64,000 nt of DNA, from assembly GCF_001641265.1 (NCBI RefSeq), contig NW_020167548.1, positions 281,494 to 345,493 of the forward strand, read 5' to 3'. The translations under genes and the position numbers were made by a program. Of the stretch, positions 11,113 through 22,570 are shown in pieces. This DNA comes from Pseudogymnoascus destructans (Eukaryota; Ascomycota; Leotiomycetes; Thelebolales; Thelebolaceae). The number at the start of each line of letters is the position of its first letter. Positions within the stretch are counted from its first letter, which is position 1. Under the pieces are notes generated by a model. The model had not been told where the DNA came from. It did no database searches and worked only from the letters and a program-made list of their open reading frames with translations.

Positions 11113-13192
11113 TCACGTGCACAGATCGCTGTCGCCACCTACGAGCAAAGTGGGTGGAACACCGAGTACTGCTTTTGTCTTTTCAGGGTCCATCTGAATG
11201 CCTTCTGTTGAAATTCTATGTCCTAAGAAATCAACTTGAGACATATGGAAAAGACATTTCTCAAGTTTGCAAAAGAGTTGTGCTTGAGATAGCTTCTCTA
11301 AGACTTGTCTAACATGTAGAACATGCTCTTGAGTGTCTAAAGAGTATATAATAATGTCGTCTAAGTAGACAACGACAAAGATATCCAAGTAAGGTCTTAG
11401 AATATCATTCATGAGAGCTTGGAAAGAAGCAGGTGCATTGGCAAGCCCAAAAGGCATTACCTGGTATTCAAAATGACCATAGCGTGTTCTGAATGCTGTC
11501 TTCCACTCATCACCTTCTTTGATGCGTATCAGGTTATAAGCTCCCCTGAGATCTAACTTGGTAAAGATCCTTGCTGAAGAGAGCCTATCCATGAGCTCAG
11601 GGATAAGGGGTAAAGCATATCTGTTTTTAACAGTGACTGCATTAAGGCCCCTATAATCAACACAGAGATGCAAGGAGCCATCTTTCTTCTTGACAAAGAG
11701 AATGGGAGCTCCTGCTGGTGAGGAAGAAGGTCTGATAAAGCCAGAACTAAGGTTCTCATCTAGGTATTCTCTGAGAGTTTTCAGCTCTAATTCAGATAGA
11801 GAGTAGATAGGGCCGTAGGGAGGCATTGAGCCTTCTGCGAGTGGTATCTCATGGTCATAAGGCTGGTGCTTTGGCAGAATTGATGTCTTTGCCTTGTCAA
11901 AAAGATGTTGGTAGTCTTGGTATGCTAAAGGCAAAATGACCTCCTGAGATGATTTCTCCAAATCTGAAGTAGCTGCTATCTCCAGGAAAGGTTGGAAAGG
12001 TTTAACCCATATCAGAGATGATATATCGTCCATAGTTTGGTCAAAATCCTTGATCTGGGACAAGTCTGAGTCTTGGACCTGAATAGGGGTAACTGAGGCT
12101 TGAAGGGGTTTTCAGTATTGAGCTCAGGATTTGAGCTAAACCCAAGTGATAAATGCTTCCAATTGATAGTTGGATCATGCCTTTGAAGCCATGGAAGAAC
12201 TAGGATGACTGGGTACTTCATTGGTATAACATCTAAAGAGATGGTGTCTGAAAATGTTGATTTTCCTAGGGGAATCTCAAGTTTGAGTACTGGGGTGTTG
12301 CAGGTAATGGAACCTGAACTGATAGGAGTTCCATCAATGACTCGGAACAACTCTGGAGCGCCTTTGGGAATTGTAGGTAACTGGTGTGTCAAGATGAGGT
12401 CTTGAGATATAAAGTTGCCTGTTGCCCCTGAGTCTATCATAGCCCTTGTAGATAACACCTGTTGTTTGAAATGGAGTTGAATAGGGATTAACAGGTGTGT
12501 GAAACTCTGAGAAAGCACCATCAACACATCTTTGTTGTCTAGGGGAGAAGTTGTAGTCTCAGTTGAAGTTGTGCCTGGTGGGGATTTTTCAAGTTTTTCA
12601 GGAATAGCAGCTGTGACTGTGTCTGAGGCTGCTATATGTTTTGAATCAGCACTCCCCCATGCTGAATAGCACTCCTGAATTCTGTGCCCCCCTTTGCCAC
12701 AGTATAAACAAAGGTTGTTGTCCATTCTGTGTTTTCTTTCTTGAGGAGTAAGTTTACCCCTTTTCAGTTTTTGAGGGCTTCTTGTAGGCTGAGGTGCTGG
12801 ATTTGCTGTAGATCTCTTTATAGAGGCGTCTAAGTCCATAGGTTCAGGTGCTGAGTCCTTAGCAGTTGGTGTAGAGGTGTAATTGTTGAAATTTCTTGTT
12901 GGATGCCAGTCTTAGTTCTTCTCCTTTCTTCTTGCAAAAAGCCTATCATCAAGTCTGACAGCTTTCTCTATAAGCGTTTGAAGTGTTGTAGGGCGTTCTT
13001 CTTTGCTGAGTTCATCCTTGCTTCTTCATTCCAAGTCAAGTGAGAAGTGATTCTCCTAAATTCTGTTGTATACTGAGCAGCAGAGGTCTTTTGACATAGC
13101 TTCTGTAGCTCTCTTTCTGCTGTAGCAGTTTCGTTGATGTCTCCAAAGGTCCTGGTAAGTTCCTCTTGAAACTGGTCATAAGAGGTAATCAA
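11113..13192 (-). pseudogene. Truncated Ty3/gypsy gag-pol (gag, protease, reverse transcriptase)
   Basis: Read on the minus strand: a central gag segment (13192-12968, YDQFQEELTRTFGDINE), a stop/frameshift, a zinc knuckle CLYCGKGGHRIQEC (about 12700), an aspartic protease with DSGATGNF (about 12430), another frameshift near 12040, then reverse transcriptase with LPKHQPYDHEI, LFVKKKDGS, MPFGLANAP and the catalytic YLDD (about 11370). It ends abruptly after the RT thumb at about 11113, so RNase H and integrase are lost. The N-terminal third of gag is also lost: the reading abuts an LTR at 13195 with no leader. Confidence 0.88.
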
Positions 13193-13194
13193 AG

Positions 13195-14130
13195 TGTCAT
13201 ACTGACATTCGTTGCACTCAGTTTGCTATCAAACTCAAGAGCAAACTTAGAAATCTCCTCCTCAAACCTACAAGTCACCATACATATCTTGGCTTATCAC
13301 ACCAACAACAGAAGCAATACTACTCAACGATTGCTGCAAACTCTTCTACTACATCTGTTTATGCTACATACATCACGGCATATTATTTGAACACTCATTG
13401 AACAAGTTATTAAGAAAATCTCCTCCTTAAGGGGGTGGGCCAATACTACCACATGGCATATCTCTACCAACTAGAGGCCTAGGAACATGAACGATAGCTC
13501 TAGAAGCTTCTACAACCCTCTATGATTCATTACACGTCATCGCTCCTTAGTTACCCACAAGATTGGTTAAGTTATGACATAATTTATCTATAGGTACTCT
13601 GACCTTGGACCTCCTTTTCACTTCCTATAGGCTAGGAACCCAAGAGATGGTTCTATGGGATTCTCTTACATTCGCTACATGATTAGCAAGCTAGTTGTGG
13701 GTCGCACTTGATTTCTAATACATTTACCAAGCCTGGTTAGTCATGGAAAGTCATGGAAAATGAGAGAACTACACTCCTTTGGCATAAATAGGATTGCCCT
13801 TTCCTTAAGAAAGGGCAAGCAGACAATACAGTAAATCGACTATCACATACTTCCACGTCTTTTCCAAGCTTCCAAGCATTGATCTTGTTACTCCTTGTTT
13901 CTGAAAAGTCAGTGAGGTGCTAACCTCTGACTTATCCCTGAGTTCTCAGACTCAACATCTGTTACAACTTGTCTAAACCACTCCACTATATCATACACCT
14001 GATTGCTGCGTTGTGGAATAGTCTAAGCTACGACCCTTTGGCTCTTTTTACTAAGACAGTGTGTTGTCTTAGTAAAATCATCCCTTCCTTTGGTGGCTAG
14101 ATTCTCACATCTGGTGCACCCACCATTACA
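13195..14130 (-). repeat. Family A LTR (936 bp), adjoining the truncated gag-pol
   Basis: The sequence is the reverse complement of the 61920-62850 solo LTR: begins tgtcatactgacattcg and ends ggtgcacccaccattaca. In element sense it runs TGTAATGG...ATGACA with TG...CA ends. Flanking 5-mers (caaag, ctatt) do not match, so it is not a simple solo insertion. It lies where a 5' LTR would be, but primer site and gag start are missing, suggesting a deletion or ectopic recombination. Confidence 0.88.
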
Positions 14131-14869
14131 CTATTGTCGTACTTACTGATCTTGCATATAGTAACGATGTAGAAGAAAGAAGAAAGAAGAAAGGAAGGGC
14201 AAAATAGTGAAGTTATAGCTTAACATCATAACAGGCGTTGATAGTACTACAATAAGTAGTACTATCAAAACAATAGTACTATAATAAGTAGTACTATCAA
14301 AGCAATAGGGGTAACTTAAACACGTGATATTCTACACTATTGTTGTCACGTGATGTCCATATTGGTTATATTGTTTATATTGTTTATATTATACTGTATT
14401 GCCAAGCTTTATTAGCGCCATATTGTGGCAATACAATATGGGAATTTCCTAGCAATATACTGCCAAGCCGCACTATTGGCAACACTGGTCCTGAGCCATG
14501 CTTCAATCAAGTCCTACAGCCAGAGATGGCTGACTTATTTCCTTTGTCATATGTAGTGGGAGGGGCCCAAGACTCGACTGCGAGTCATGGCTGCTGATAC
14601 TTTTGGTAGCCGATATGCTTTGCAAGCCAGCATGGGTCACAGTATCGTATCCCTCAGTGTCAAGAGTAGATTCCCAAGTAGTTCGTTACTCGTAGTTATT
14701 AAAAGGAACTAGACCAGTTGTGGGATTCTGATCTAAGCCTAGAAGCCAGTTAACAAATATACCAACAAATCCATCCCTCATTTACCAATCTGCATCCAAG
14801 GATGGTCTAGAGCTTGCTGGGCATTCGGTCTATCCCGCGGAATTGGGGCAAGTAGACCTCGAATAAATT
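14131..14869. other. AT-rich intergenic stretch
   Basis: No gene is recognised. It has (gaagaaa)n, two copies of an agtactac...aataagtagtactatca motif (about 14240-14300) and a (ttatattgtt)n run at 14365-14395. Confidence 0.5.
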
Positions 14870-15700
14870 CTATGCCAGATTGATCCAATTGAAGAGACTG
14901 ATACAGGAATCAGGATGGGTTTTCGCAGAATTTATACAAGGGCCAGGTGGAAACGGAACAACTCCACTTCCCAGCCGATAGACGATGCATCCCAGTATCC
15001 ATAGATATACGGCAGTTGTATATGCAGACTTGTGAAGGTCTTCTCGAGGCACGTAATCTAATATCTCAGGCGCCATATATGAGTCCGTGCCTATTTGTGT
15101 CCGGTATGCGGTTTCCTCGGTGCGTCTTTTAGTTAATCCAAAATCGGCAAGCTTGACCCACCACTGGGGACCCGTTCTACATACTAAAACATTCTAAGGA
15201 GATATCAGCACGTGTATCATGATAATGTCAGCTAGCCGGTTACCTTGGGCAGATCTCGGTGAACAAAAGATTCCGAGTGCATGATCTTCAGACGTTCTAA
15301 GATTTGAGAGGTGATGAGCCTGATTTCTGATTCCATTAATTGTCTAGACCTCGAAGGCACATTGTGCTCAAGATCACCTAGGGGAATGTATTCCATAGCC
15401 AAATATACGCTGTCAGAATCGTCGAACCAGCCTAAGAATTCCACAAACACGGCGGCCTCTTTGTATTTCAATTTCGAGAACTCCACTAGGCCTCAAGCTC
15501 CCTTTGATATTCTCTTTTCAGTGTCGATCCGCTTGTCCACAGACGCTTCACTGCCCTCTGCTCACTCCCCTCCATGAGAACCTCCAAACTAACTTCGCCA
15601 AATGCGCCCTTCCAATGATTCGCTCAACCCTCCACACTTTTTGCTTCGGGACACATCTCTGACCAGATACCAGGTTGGATCTTTGTGTGGTCGAATTGAG
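14870..15700 (-). pseudogene. Decayed serine/threonine protein kinase
   Basis: Minus-strand reading. The glycine loop region (AFGEVSLEVLMEG, about 15590), the RAVKRL lysine block (about 15545) and the C-helix EYQRELEA appear first, but with single-base frame changes near 15640, 15600 and 15488. Then come EYIPLGDLEHNV, HRDLP, an intron at 15190-15238 (gtaacc...ccttag), KLADFGLTKR and APE. The stop is at 14870. The catalytic loop reads HRDLPKNVL instead of HRDLKPxN, so the conserved lysine is displaced. It resembles a lineage-expanded fungal kinase family; the C-lobe is short. Confidence 0.8.
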
Positions 15701-16840
15701 AGAGGTGGGAGAGGTGGGAGGACATGGTGGACTATGGATATTACAGGTCGCAAGCCTGCGACAGCCTTGCGACGGGACTTATGTCTTGATTCTCAGTCTC
15801 TATTAATATTAGAGCACTGTTAGTGTCACTTTCGTATCATGGCTTCTAGAAGATTTCTGCAAAGAGTCGTTAAGGATTAGGACAACGGGGTTTTAGTTTT
15901 TAGATTCAAGAGGAGTGCCTTAACTCTGGTAATTAGCTAGTGATGGACGGCCACTCTCCCCTCTAACTATGCCCCTCTCTACCATCCTCTTAAAATTCTT
16001 GCACCTACTACGCTCATTGTGCAACGCTTAGCCGCTTCCACCCCAAAATTCCCTCAGAGGGTTAAGACGAATACACGCCATGGATGGGGAAAGACATTCA
16101 GTATCCTTCACTTCAATGCCAGCGGAAGTCTTATTGCAAATCACCAAACTTGTGCCCGACCTCCGATCCCTACATAGCCTGGCCCGTATGACCTCATGGT
16201 ACCTGGTTGGCGCCATCTTGCTAATAGTACCCCCTGTGAAACGCGATACATGGGCGCAACATCTTGGGTAGAGAAATTGTTTTTCGTGCCTTCTGGCGTT
16301 TGCAGCTATTCTACGACTTCAAGCGGGCTGCACAAAACTCTTGATTGGCTGCTTGGCCACGTTCTGATACAGACAGGATTATAAACTTGCGTCTAGACGA
16401 ACTTTTACCTGAATTTAGGCCCCTTCTAGCTCACCACGAGATCATAAGCGTCTGCGAATATCTTCAGGCGTCCGATGAAAATAGCTCGCTCCAGGAAATA
16501 CTCCCGGCAAGAAAGGTCAAGGTCAGAATAGGGCCTCATGACATAGTACTAGATGCTCGGTATATTACCCAGCGACCTTCCTATGCCCCAGAAAGGTTAT
16601 TAATCCGATGCTATGGCTTTGCATTATGAGATATCCCTCGGCTGGAGACGTTGAACTTATGTAGTAAATACTGTCATTTGACAGCGTTCTCGCATTACTG
16701 GTATCCATGGCGTAGCCTCGTAAGTACAGAAGAGCTTGCTACGGTGGAAAGGAGACTCGCCACAGAAGAGGGCGAAAAGACGAGGCAAAAGTGGGAGATG
16801 TATGAAAGAAACATAAATATGGGGCGGGATTTTGCACAAT

Positions 16841-19051
16841 CAGTGTTTCGGCACGGATACTAATATACCCGTAGTATCCGGGTATATCCTCGAGTATATA
16901 CCTACCCTTTAATATTTGAAGAGTATCCGGCGTATCCGGATACTCTAGAGTATATATCCAGATATATGCCAAGAGCAGCCAAGCGTTGGAAGCACTATAC
17001 CTAGAAGCATCCAACGGTAGAATATACAACGAAAAGTCATAAGAATACACCGTCAAGCCTATCGAGTAGTGCATCGTCGTTCTTTAAGCCACGGAACTAG
17101 CAAATGCAGCCTATTCAAGCATCAAATAGTAGAGCGAAATACCGAGAGTTATTACTCTCATTTGTTATATCAAATAACCTCTCCTTACGACTTATTAAGA
17201 GCTATTCGTTTCATCAATTAGTACAATTCTTAAGCCCAACTACTTTGTTAATCTCGTCACGAACGCTATCCAAAGAGCTATAGCGGCAATTCTCACATCA
17301 CCGAGGCTTATTACAAATAGAACTCTAGTCTTATATTACCTATGGCGGCCGGATATCTATCACATCAGATACATGGACTGCACGAAACTATATAGAGTAC
17401 ACTGCTGTTACAGATCATTGGATTAATGCGAAGTGGCAGCACCGGTGTGTATTACTCGATGTAATCCACCTTCAAGAACCAATTCATAGCGGCGAATATC
17501 TCTTAAGAATTAGCAGCAGTAACAGATAGCTTCCAAATCACAGGTGCCATCTTTACTTGTACATAAGATAATGCCTCGGCTAATACTACAATGCTTTTGG
17601 AATTTGAGAAATTGGCTAGTAAATGCCAGACGTCTATTCAACAACCTTAGACGTTTACTGTTAAAGAAGGGGACGTCTGGTGTATTACACATATCATTAA
17701 TCTTGTAGTTCAAGCTGCTCTTAAGAGCTTGAAAATACAGAAACAGAAGCATACTAGTGTGAGCAAGGTCTTGCCCGGATTCCGTAGCGTATAGATAGCT
17801 CTTCTACTAAAGTATCAGCTACCCTTGAAAAGCTACGAAGACACATTTATGTGTTTCGGAACTAACGAGCATAGAAGGATGCTTTACAGAAGCAGATAAA
17901 GGCCGTAGGCTAAAAGCCATGCCAATTATCACATGATATGCCTATACGCTAGAATTCAACGTACTATATGCTTGAAACTGCTATAAAGCTTCGAATACCG
18001 ATTACTATAGTGTGTACTACACAAAAGCTTGATACTAGTATGAAATGATTGGGCTATTATTAAAGCTCTTGAACAATTATTCTTGGTATTCTTAAAGCCA
18101 TCGAGACGGCTACAAAGCGATTCATATCCAACCCTTAACTTTACTATCCCTCTACTTAAAGATGATAAATAAAGTTATATCGATACAAGAAGATCTTGGT
18201 AAAAGCTCTGCAATTGGACTAGCATGCGGAGCTGCGCTTCAAAAGCTTAATGAGTATTATACTCTTACGACGAATCAGCAGTGTAAGCACTCAGCTGTTG
18301 CTACAATTTGCGACCCACGAATGAATCATACAGTATTCAAAAGGTTATATCCAAATACTATAGATGATACACGAAGATCACGAGCAAGGGCACAATTCGA
18401 AGACGTCTGTAGGACATACCAAAAGCGAGAGTATCACCTTGATACAGAGCGTATCAATCGTGAAACAGCCCTTGCGGAAGCAATAGGTACTACAACTACA
18501 ATAGATCAAGAGCCTGATTCTGACGGAGACCTATTTGCGTCAGAGGGCTTAGCATTGAGCCAGAATGGAGGCGGTGGATGCTTGAACCACGGCCTGGTGA
18601 GCACACTGATATTCTCAAATATTAGTGCGCAAAGCAATACCAATATCCAGTTATTGCCTGTATTGCTCGTGACCATTTAGCAATTCCAGCAACATCCGCA
18701 GCATCAGAACGGGTATTTAGTAATGGTAGTGATATTATTACACAAAGCGGAATAGGTTATCACCGCCGACGATTAGATATTTACTTTGCTTACGGAATTG
18801 GGGTCGGATACAAGAGGCTGACAGTGATGGCGATGATGCTGACGATGAGGCATACGAATAGGGGCACACGAATAGGGGTTAGGTTAGGTTAGGTTAGGTT
18901 ATTACTATTACCAAAAGCTTCATTTTTATATACTCCATTTAGCCTCATATATCCGGATATATACCTACTCTACCCGTAAGAAAGTGGCCGGGTATATACC
19001 CTACCCGTGGGAATCACGGATACTACCCGGATACATATCCGCCGAACACTG
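16841..19051 (+). mobile_element. hAT transposon copy 2 with perfect 8-bp target duplication
   Basis: Ends are cagtgtttcggca (left) and cgccgaacactg (right), matching copy 1. The flanks are identical 8-mers, tgcacaat at 16833-16840 and 19052-19059. The 2211-bp body codes on the plus strand. It has tatccgg subterminal repeats on both sides and a (ttagg)5 run at about 18878-18902 near the right end. Confidence 0.95.
17100..18850 (+). pseudogene. hAT transposase of copy 2, multiply broken
   Basis: Recognisable blocks in order: ITSDTWTARNY and EPIHSGEYL (about 17375-17505) from the catalytic core; IGLACGAALQKLNEYYTL and SAVATICDPRMN (18162-18360); then, after a frameshift, IPATSAASERVFSNGSD (about 18680-18735), the hAT dimerisation block. 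Many stops and shifts separate them. Relative to copy 1 this copy keeps more of the middle but lacks an intact N-terminus. Confidence 0.85.
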
Positions 19052-20656
19052 TGCACAATTCGTGGAGAATGTGATTGAGTCATAATTGGTACGTTAAATT
19101 TAATAAGTAGAATAACAGCAAAACGATGTAGTGTTCCGCTAAAGTTGCTATTCAACGGGACGAGTTGACGACAGATCTTGGTAATGCAGTAGACCTCGTT
19201 ATGGGGGCCGAACTGACCTGTCTATTATGGTCGAAGGTGAAAGGGAGTGTTGGAAGGGGGAAAGGGGTGGTTAGAACTGCACTACTTTATACCCAGCCGA
19301 TTGTGAGTATTAGACATTCAAATTCGGTGTCTGATGCAGGGAGAGCTGAGGGGTACAAAGATGGACTTAGGATTCAGCAAGAGGCTATGTGCATGCGTGT
19401 GTGAATATCTGCTAGGTGATATATTTCTGGACGATAGAGGGGAATATGGGGTTGCGAGTCTACAACACCGATATCCCATCTCAGCCAGCAAGGCAGCGCA
19501 GGATCTAAGAGTTCCGCGAGTTCTGCCACTCACCTACATCCAAAGCTGTGCGTCTGCATCTGTATTACACATCCCCATCCCGAGCACACGGCCACTGGCC
19601 GCCACAAACCTATTTCCAGCGCACCGAACCGGTTCTATGTCAGGTGGTATTCAATAGGAATGCACCCAAGCCGCCAACGAGCTGAGGGTGTCTTCACAAC
19701 CCAGCACTGACCAAGGTTTGTACAGCACATATGGTAAGGAGTGCGAATGTGTGCGTGGGTGGCGCCTGTCCCCCATCCAGCAAAGCGACAAGGGAGCGGC
19801 TGCCGCTCGCGACGCAAGGGACCGAGGCGTGCATGATTGTTGCAGGATGGTGTTGGTGGCGCGGGGAAGGAGGGGGAAGGAGTTCTGTAGGAATAGCGAA
19901 GGCCGAAGGCGTGTAGCATAGGGGGTATGGGATGAAGAAAGGGATAATGGAGATAGATAGGGGAAATGGCACGAAGAATGCGGGATGGGAGAAAAGGGGG
20001 AAACGGAGGGGTGAGAAGGGAGAAAGGGCAGGGGGGAGACAGTTATAAATAGAGCCGAAGGGATAAATTCTACTAGCTAAAAATTGTTGATACTAATCCT
20101 CAGTCAAGGGAGTGTTCGATAGTCGATGGAGGAGAAAGGGGATTCGGCATGGGCTGTGAGAGTACCATAGTAAGACGATGCATCAACCCAACCAGACCCT
20201 CTTGCCACGACATCCCAATCGAGACACAACACCGAGCCGGATATCCCATCAAACCAATCCCTAACACCGAGAGCAAGTGCGATCCAAAAATAACCCCGAT
20301 ACCACATCTTATCATTATCCACGATCCCGCCATACACCTCGCACCATCCTCGCCCTTCCGCCCCCTCCATTTCCCCGCCCGCCTGTGCACTATCTGCGAT
20401 CGCGCCGGTGGGTGGGCGGCTCGTGTCGCATCTCATCGTCAGCGGTCTATCGCTTCGAACGCTATCTCACTCGTCCGTCTCACAGATATCGCCTTGCCTC
20501 ATCAACGGTCATCCATCACCCCAACGCGGGGAATGACGCACAGGACATACTCCTAGCCCACAACATTGCAGATCCTTATGCTGAGCGGCGGCGTGCATGC
20601 TGTTGAGCGAAGGAGTGATGGGCATGGGCAGGAGATTGGCGCCGTGAGCGCGGGGT

Positions 20657-20812
20657 GAATGATGGGTGATGGGTGATGGGTGACGGGTGACGGGTGACGG
20701 GTGATGGGTGATGGGTGATGGGTGATGGGTGACGGGTGACGGGTGATGGGTGATGGGTGATGGGTGATGGGTGATGGGTGATGGGTGATGGGTGATGGGT
20801 GACGGGTGGTTG
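20657..20812. repeat. (gatgggt / gacgggt)n heptamer array
   Basis: About 22 copies of a 7-bp unit, with blocks of the C variant (gacgggt) interspersed among the T variant in runs, as expected from slippage after point mutation. Confidence 0.9.
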
Positions 20813-21375
20813 GGCTTACATGGATGTTGGAGGAGGGATCAGATGAAGGGGGGGTATGGGATGGGTGGGAAAACTTGGGTGATGGGAATGGGGTACGGTA
20901 CTCTTGGAGGGGAGCCACGGGATGTTTTTGTCTCTCCCCGGCTGTGGCTGGTTTTGATAGCTGAGAACCGTTGGGAGGGTTCTCCAACTTGCCGTCTTGT
21001 CAAAACTCCCTCTCTCATGATCACTGCATTTCCAGTTCCCCTGCTCACAAGCTATCATTTACAGCCGCCGGCTGTGAACCCCAAACAAGCGACGGTGTTT
21101 GGTTACAGGCCATCCCTTGCTTGCGGGGGAACTGAGTGTTATAGTGTTATACCGCCTATATGCACGGGCATTTTCTTCTCGGACGCTCGGGCGGCACGGG
21201 TAGGTGAATGTACGAGATCCGTCCGGTACAGCAGCGGTACAGCAGCGATGCGGTGGGCCGCGGGATGCGTAGATGGGACCGGGGAGACAATGGTCGACCA
21301 CGGCATATCGGAGATGGGAAGGGGTAGACCCTACCTTGTGCTCAGGGCAGTTGAGCACAACTAATATTAGCAGCA

Positions 21376-21478
21376 AAGGAGGCGATATGGAAGGAAGGAG
21401 GCGATATGGAAGGGAGGAGGCGATATGGAAGGAAGGCGGCGATATGGAAGGGAGGAGGCGATATGGAAGCAAGGAGGC
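21376..21478. repeat. 17-bp tandem repeat, about six copies
   Basis: Unit approximately aaggaggcgatatggaa, six copies with small differences in the purine stretch. Confidence 0.85.
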
Positions 21479-21715
21479 GGAGAAGTGTCGTTGTTTCCTC
21501 GTGGCAAAGGCGAGCGACAAATGATACCGAGCTCTCTACGATGATGCCGTCTCGGTCACGGCTTTAAATCACCCCATCCCCGTCACCGTCTCAGACTGTG
21601 ACAGTTGTCTCTACATCACTTCCTCATCGATACTGGGGTAGCATCGCTTGCGCTGGCGGTGACGGTGATGTGATGCCCCTCATTGTGCTGCGTGACGACA
21701 AAGTGTGACGACGTC

Positions 21716-21784
21716 CCCCGCCCCTGTCCCCGTCCCCGTCCCCGTCCCCGTCCCCGTCCCCGTCCCCGTCCCCGTCCCCGTCAC
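21716..21784. repeat. (cccgtc)n hexamer array
   Basis: About ten copies of ccccgt. The array lies just upstream of GC-rich sequence without a gene. Confidence 0.85.
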
Positions 21785-22351
21785 CGTCCTCGTCCGTCCC
21801 CCGTACCCAGTACCCCACTCCGCGCACCCATCACCAACCAGCGCACAGCTGTTGGCGCCTTTACCAGCCCCCTCTGCTTCAATCGCAGCGGAAAATGGAA
21901 AAAGGCTAAAAAGGAATTATCTGATTGGCTTACAAGTGTGCTATTTCTTCTTCAGAGGTGCTTAAGCGATGGGAACCTCGGAGCGGCGGGGCGGGGCGGG
22001 AGCTGCAGTTATCGCCCCCCGGCTGCACCCCCGCCGCACCCCCGCTGCGCTTCTCCGCCCCCTGCAGGGCGTGCTGGGGTGTGAGCCTGTCGTATGTGCG
22101 CCAAGACAACCAAGAAACGTCTGGTTAAGAGGTTGTTGGCGAATGAAGTTGCTGAAGGACCTGTGCGCAGAGAAGATGCGCTAGAGGCGTCATGGCTTAT
22201 GGCTGGAGTGGCTGGTTATGGACTCGAGATGAACGTCACCTTTCACCATATACCCAATCAGGGCCCCTACCTAGTCTCACCTTGCTTCGTCTGAACTCTG
22301 ATATTCACCCTCACTGGCTACCCAACCAAGTAGTCCAGGTGTACTCGGACC

Positions 22352-22570
22352 AGCCAGAGAAGCCAGAGAAGCCAGACCAGCCAGAGAAGCCAGACCAGCC
22401 AGAGAAGCCAGGCCAGTCAGAGAAGCCAGACCAGCCAGAGAAGCCAGGCCAGTCAGAGAAGCCAGACCAGCCAGAGAAGCCAGGCCAGTCAGAGAAGCCA
22501 GACCAGCCAGAGAAGCCAGGCCAGTCAGAGAAGCCAGACCAGCCAGAGAAGCCAGACCAGCCAGACCCGA
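22352..22570. repeat. 36-bp minisatellite (ccagagaagccaga-type)
   Basis: Head-to-tail copies of a 36-bp unit that is itself made of 18-bp halves (gaccagccagagaagcca and ggccagtcagagaagcca). All six frames stay open through it because the unit length is a multiple of three and the unit lacks stops. A related inverted tract (ctggtctggct)n follows at about 22680-22760. The open frame 22192-22851 is best explained by the repeat rather than a gene. Confidence 0.85.

Larger units (their letters stand above)
16080..19082 (+). pseudogene. F-box-like gene split by hAT copy 2
   Basis: ATG at 16080 opens an N-terminus with an F-box-like helix block (SFTSMPAEVLLQITKLV followed by SLHSLARM). Frames shift near 16200 and a stop lies near 16350; coherent coding returns at about 16345-16626 (INLRLDELLPEFRPLL) and again at 16651-16840 (TEELATVERRLATEEGEK). 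At 16841 a hAT element interrupts the codons for DFAQ. Immediately after the element the same frame continues FVENVIES and stops at 19080-19082. The gene was already degenerate or has several unrecognised introns. F-box assignment rests on the first 40 residues only. Confidence 0.6.

Noticed and set aside
20657..20812. Possible CRISPR-like or telomeric array
   Set aside because: The unit is a 7-bp slippage repeat without spacers and is not TTAGGG; the organism is a eukaryote.
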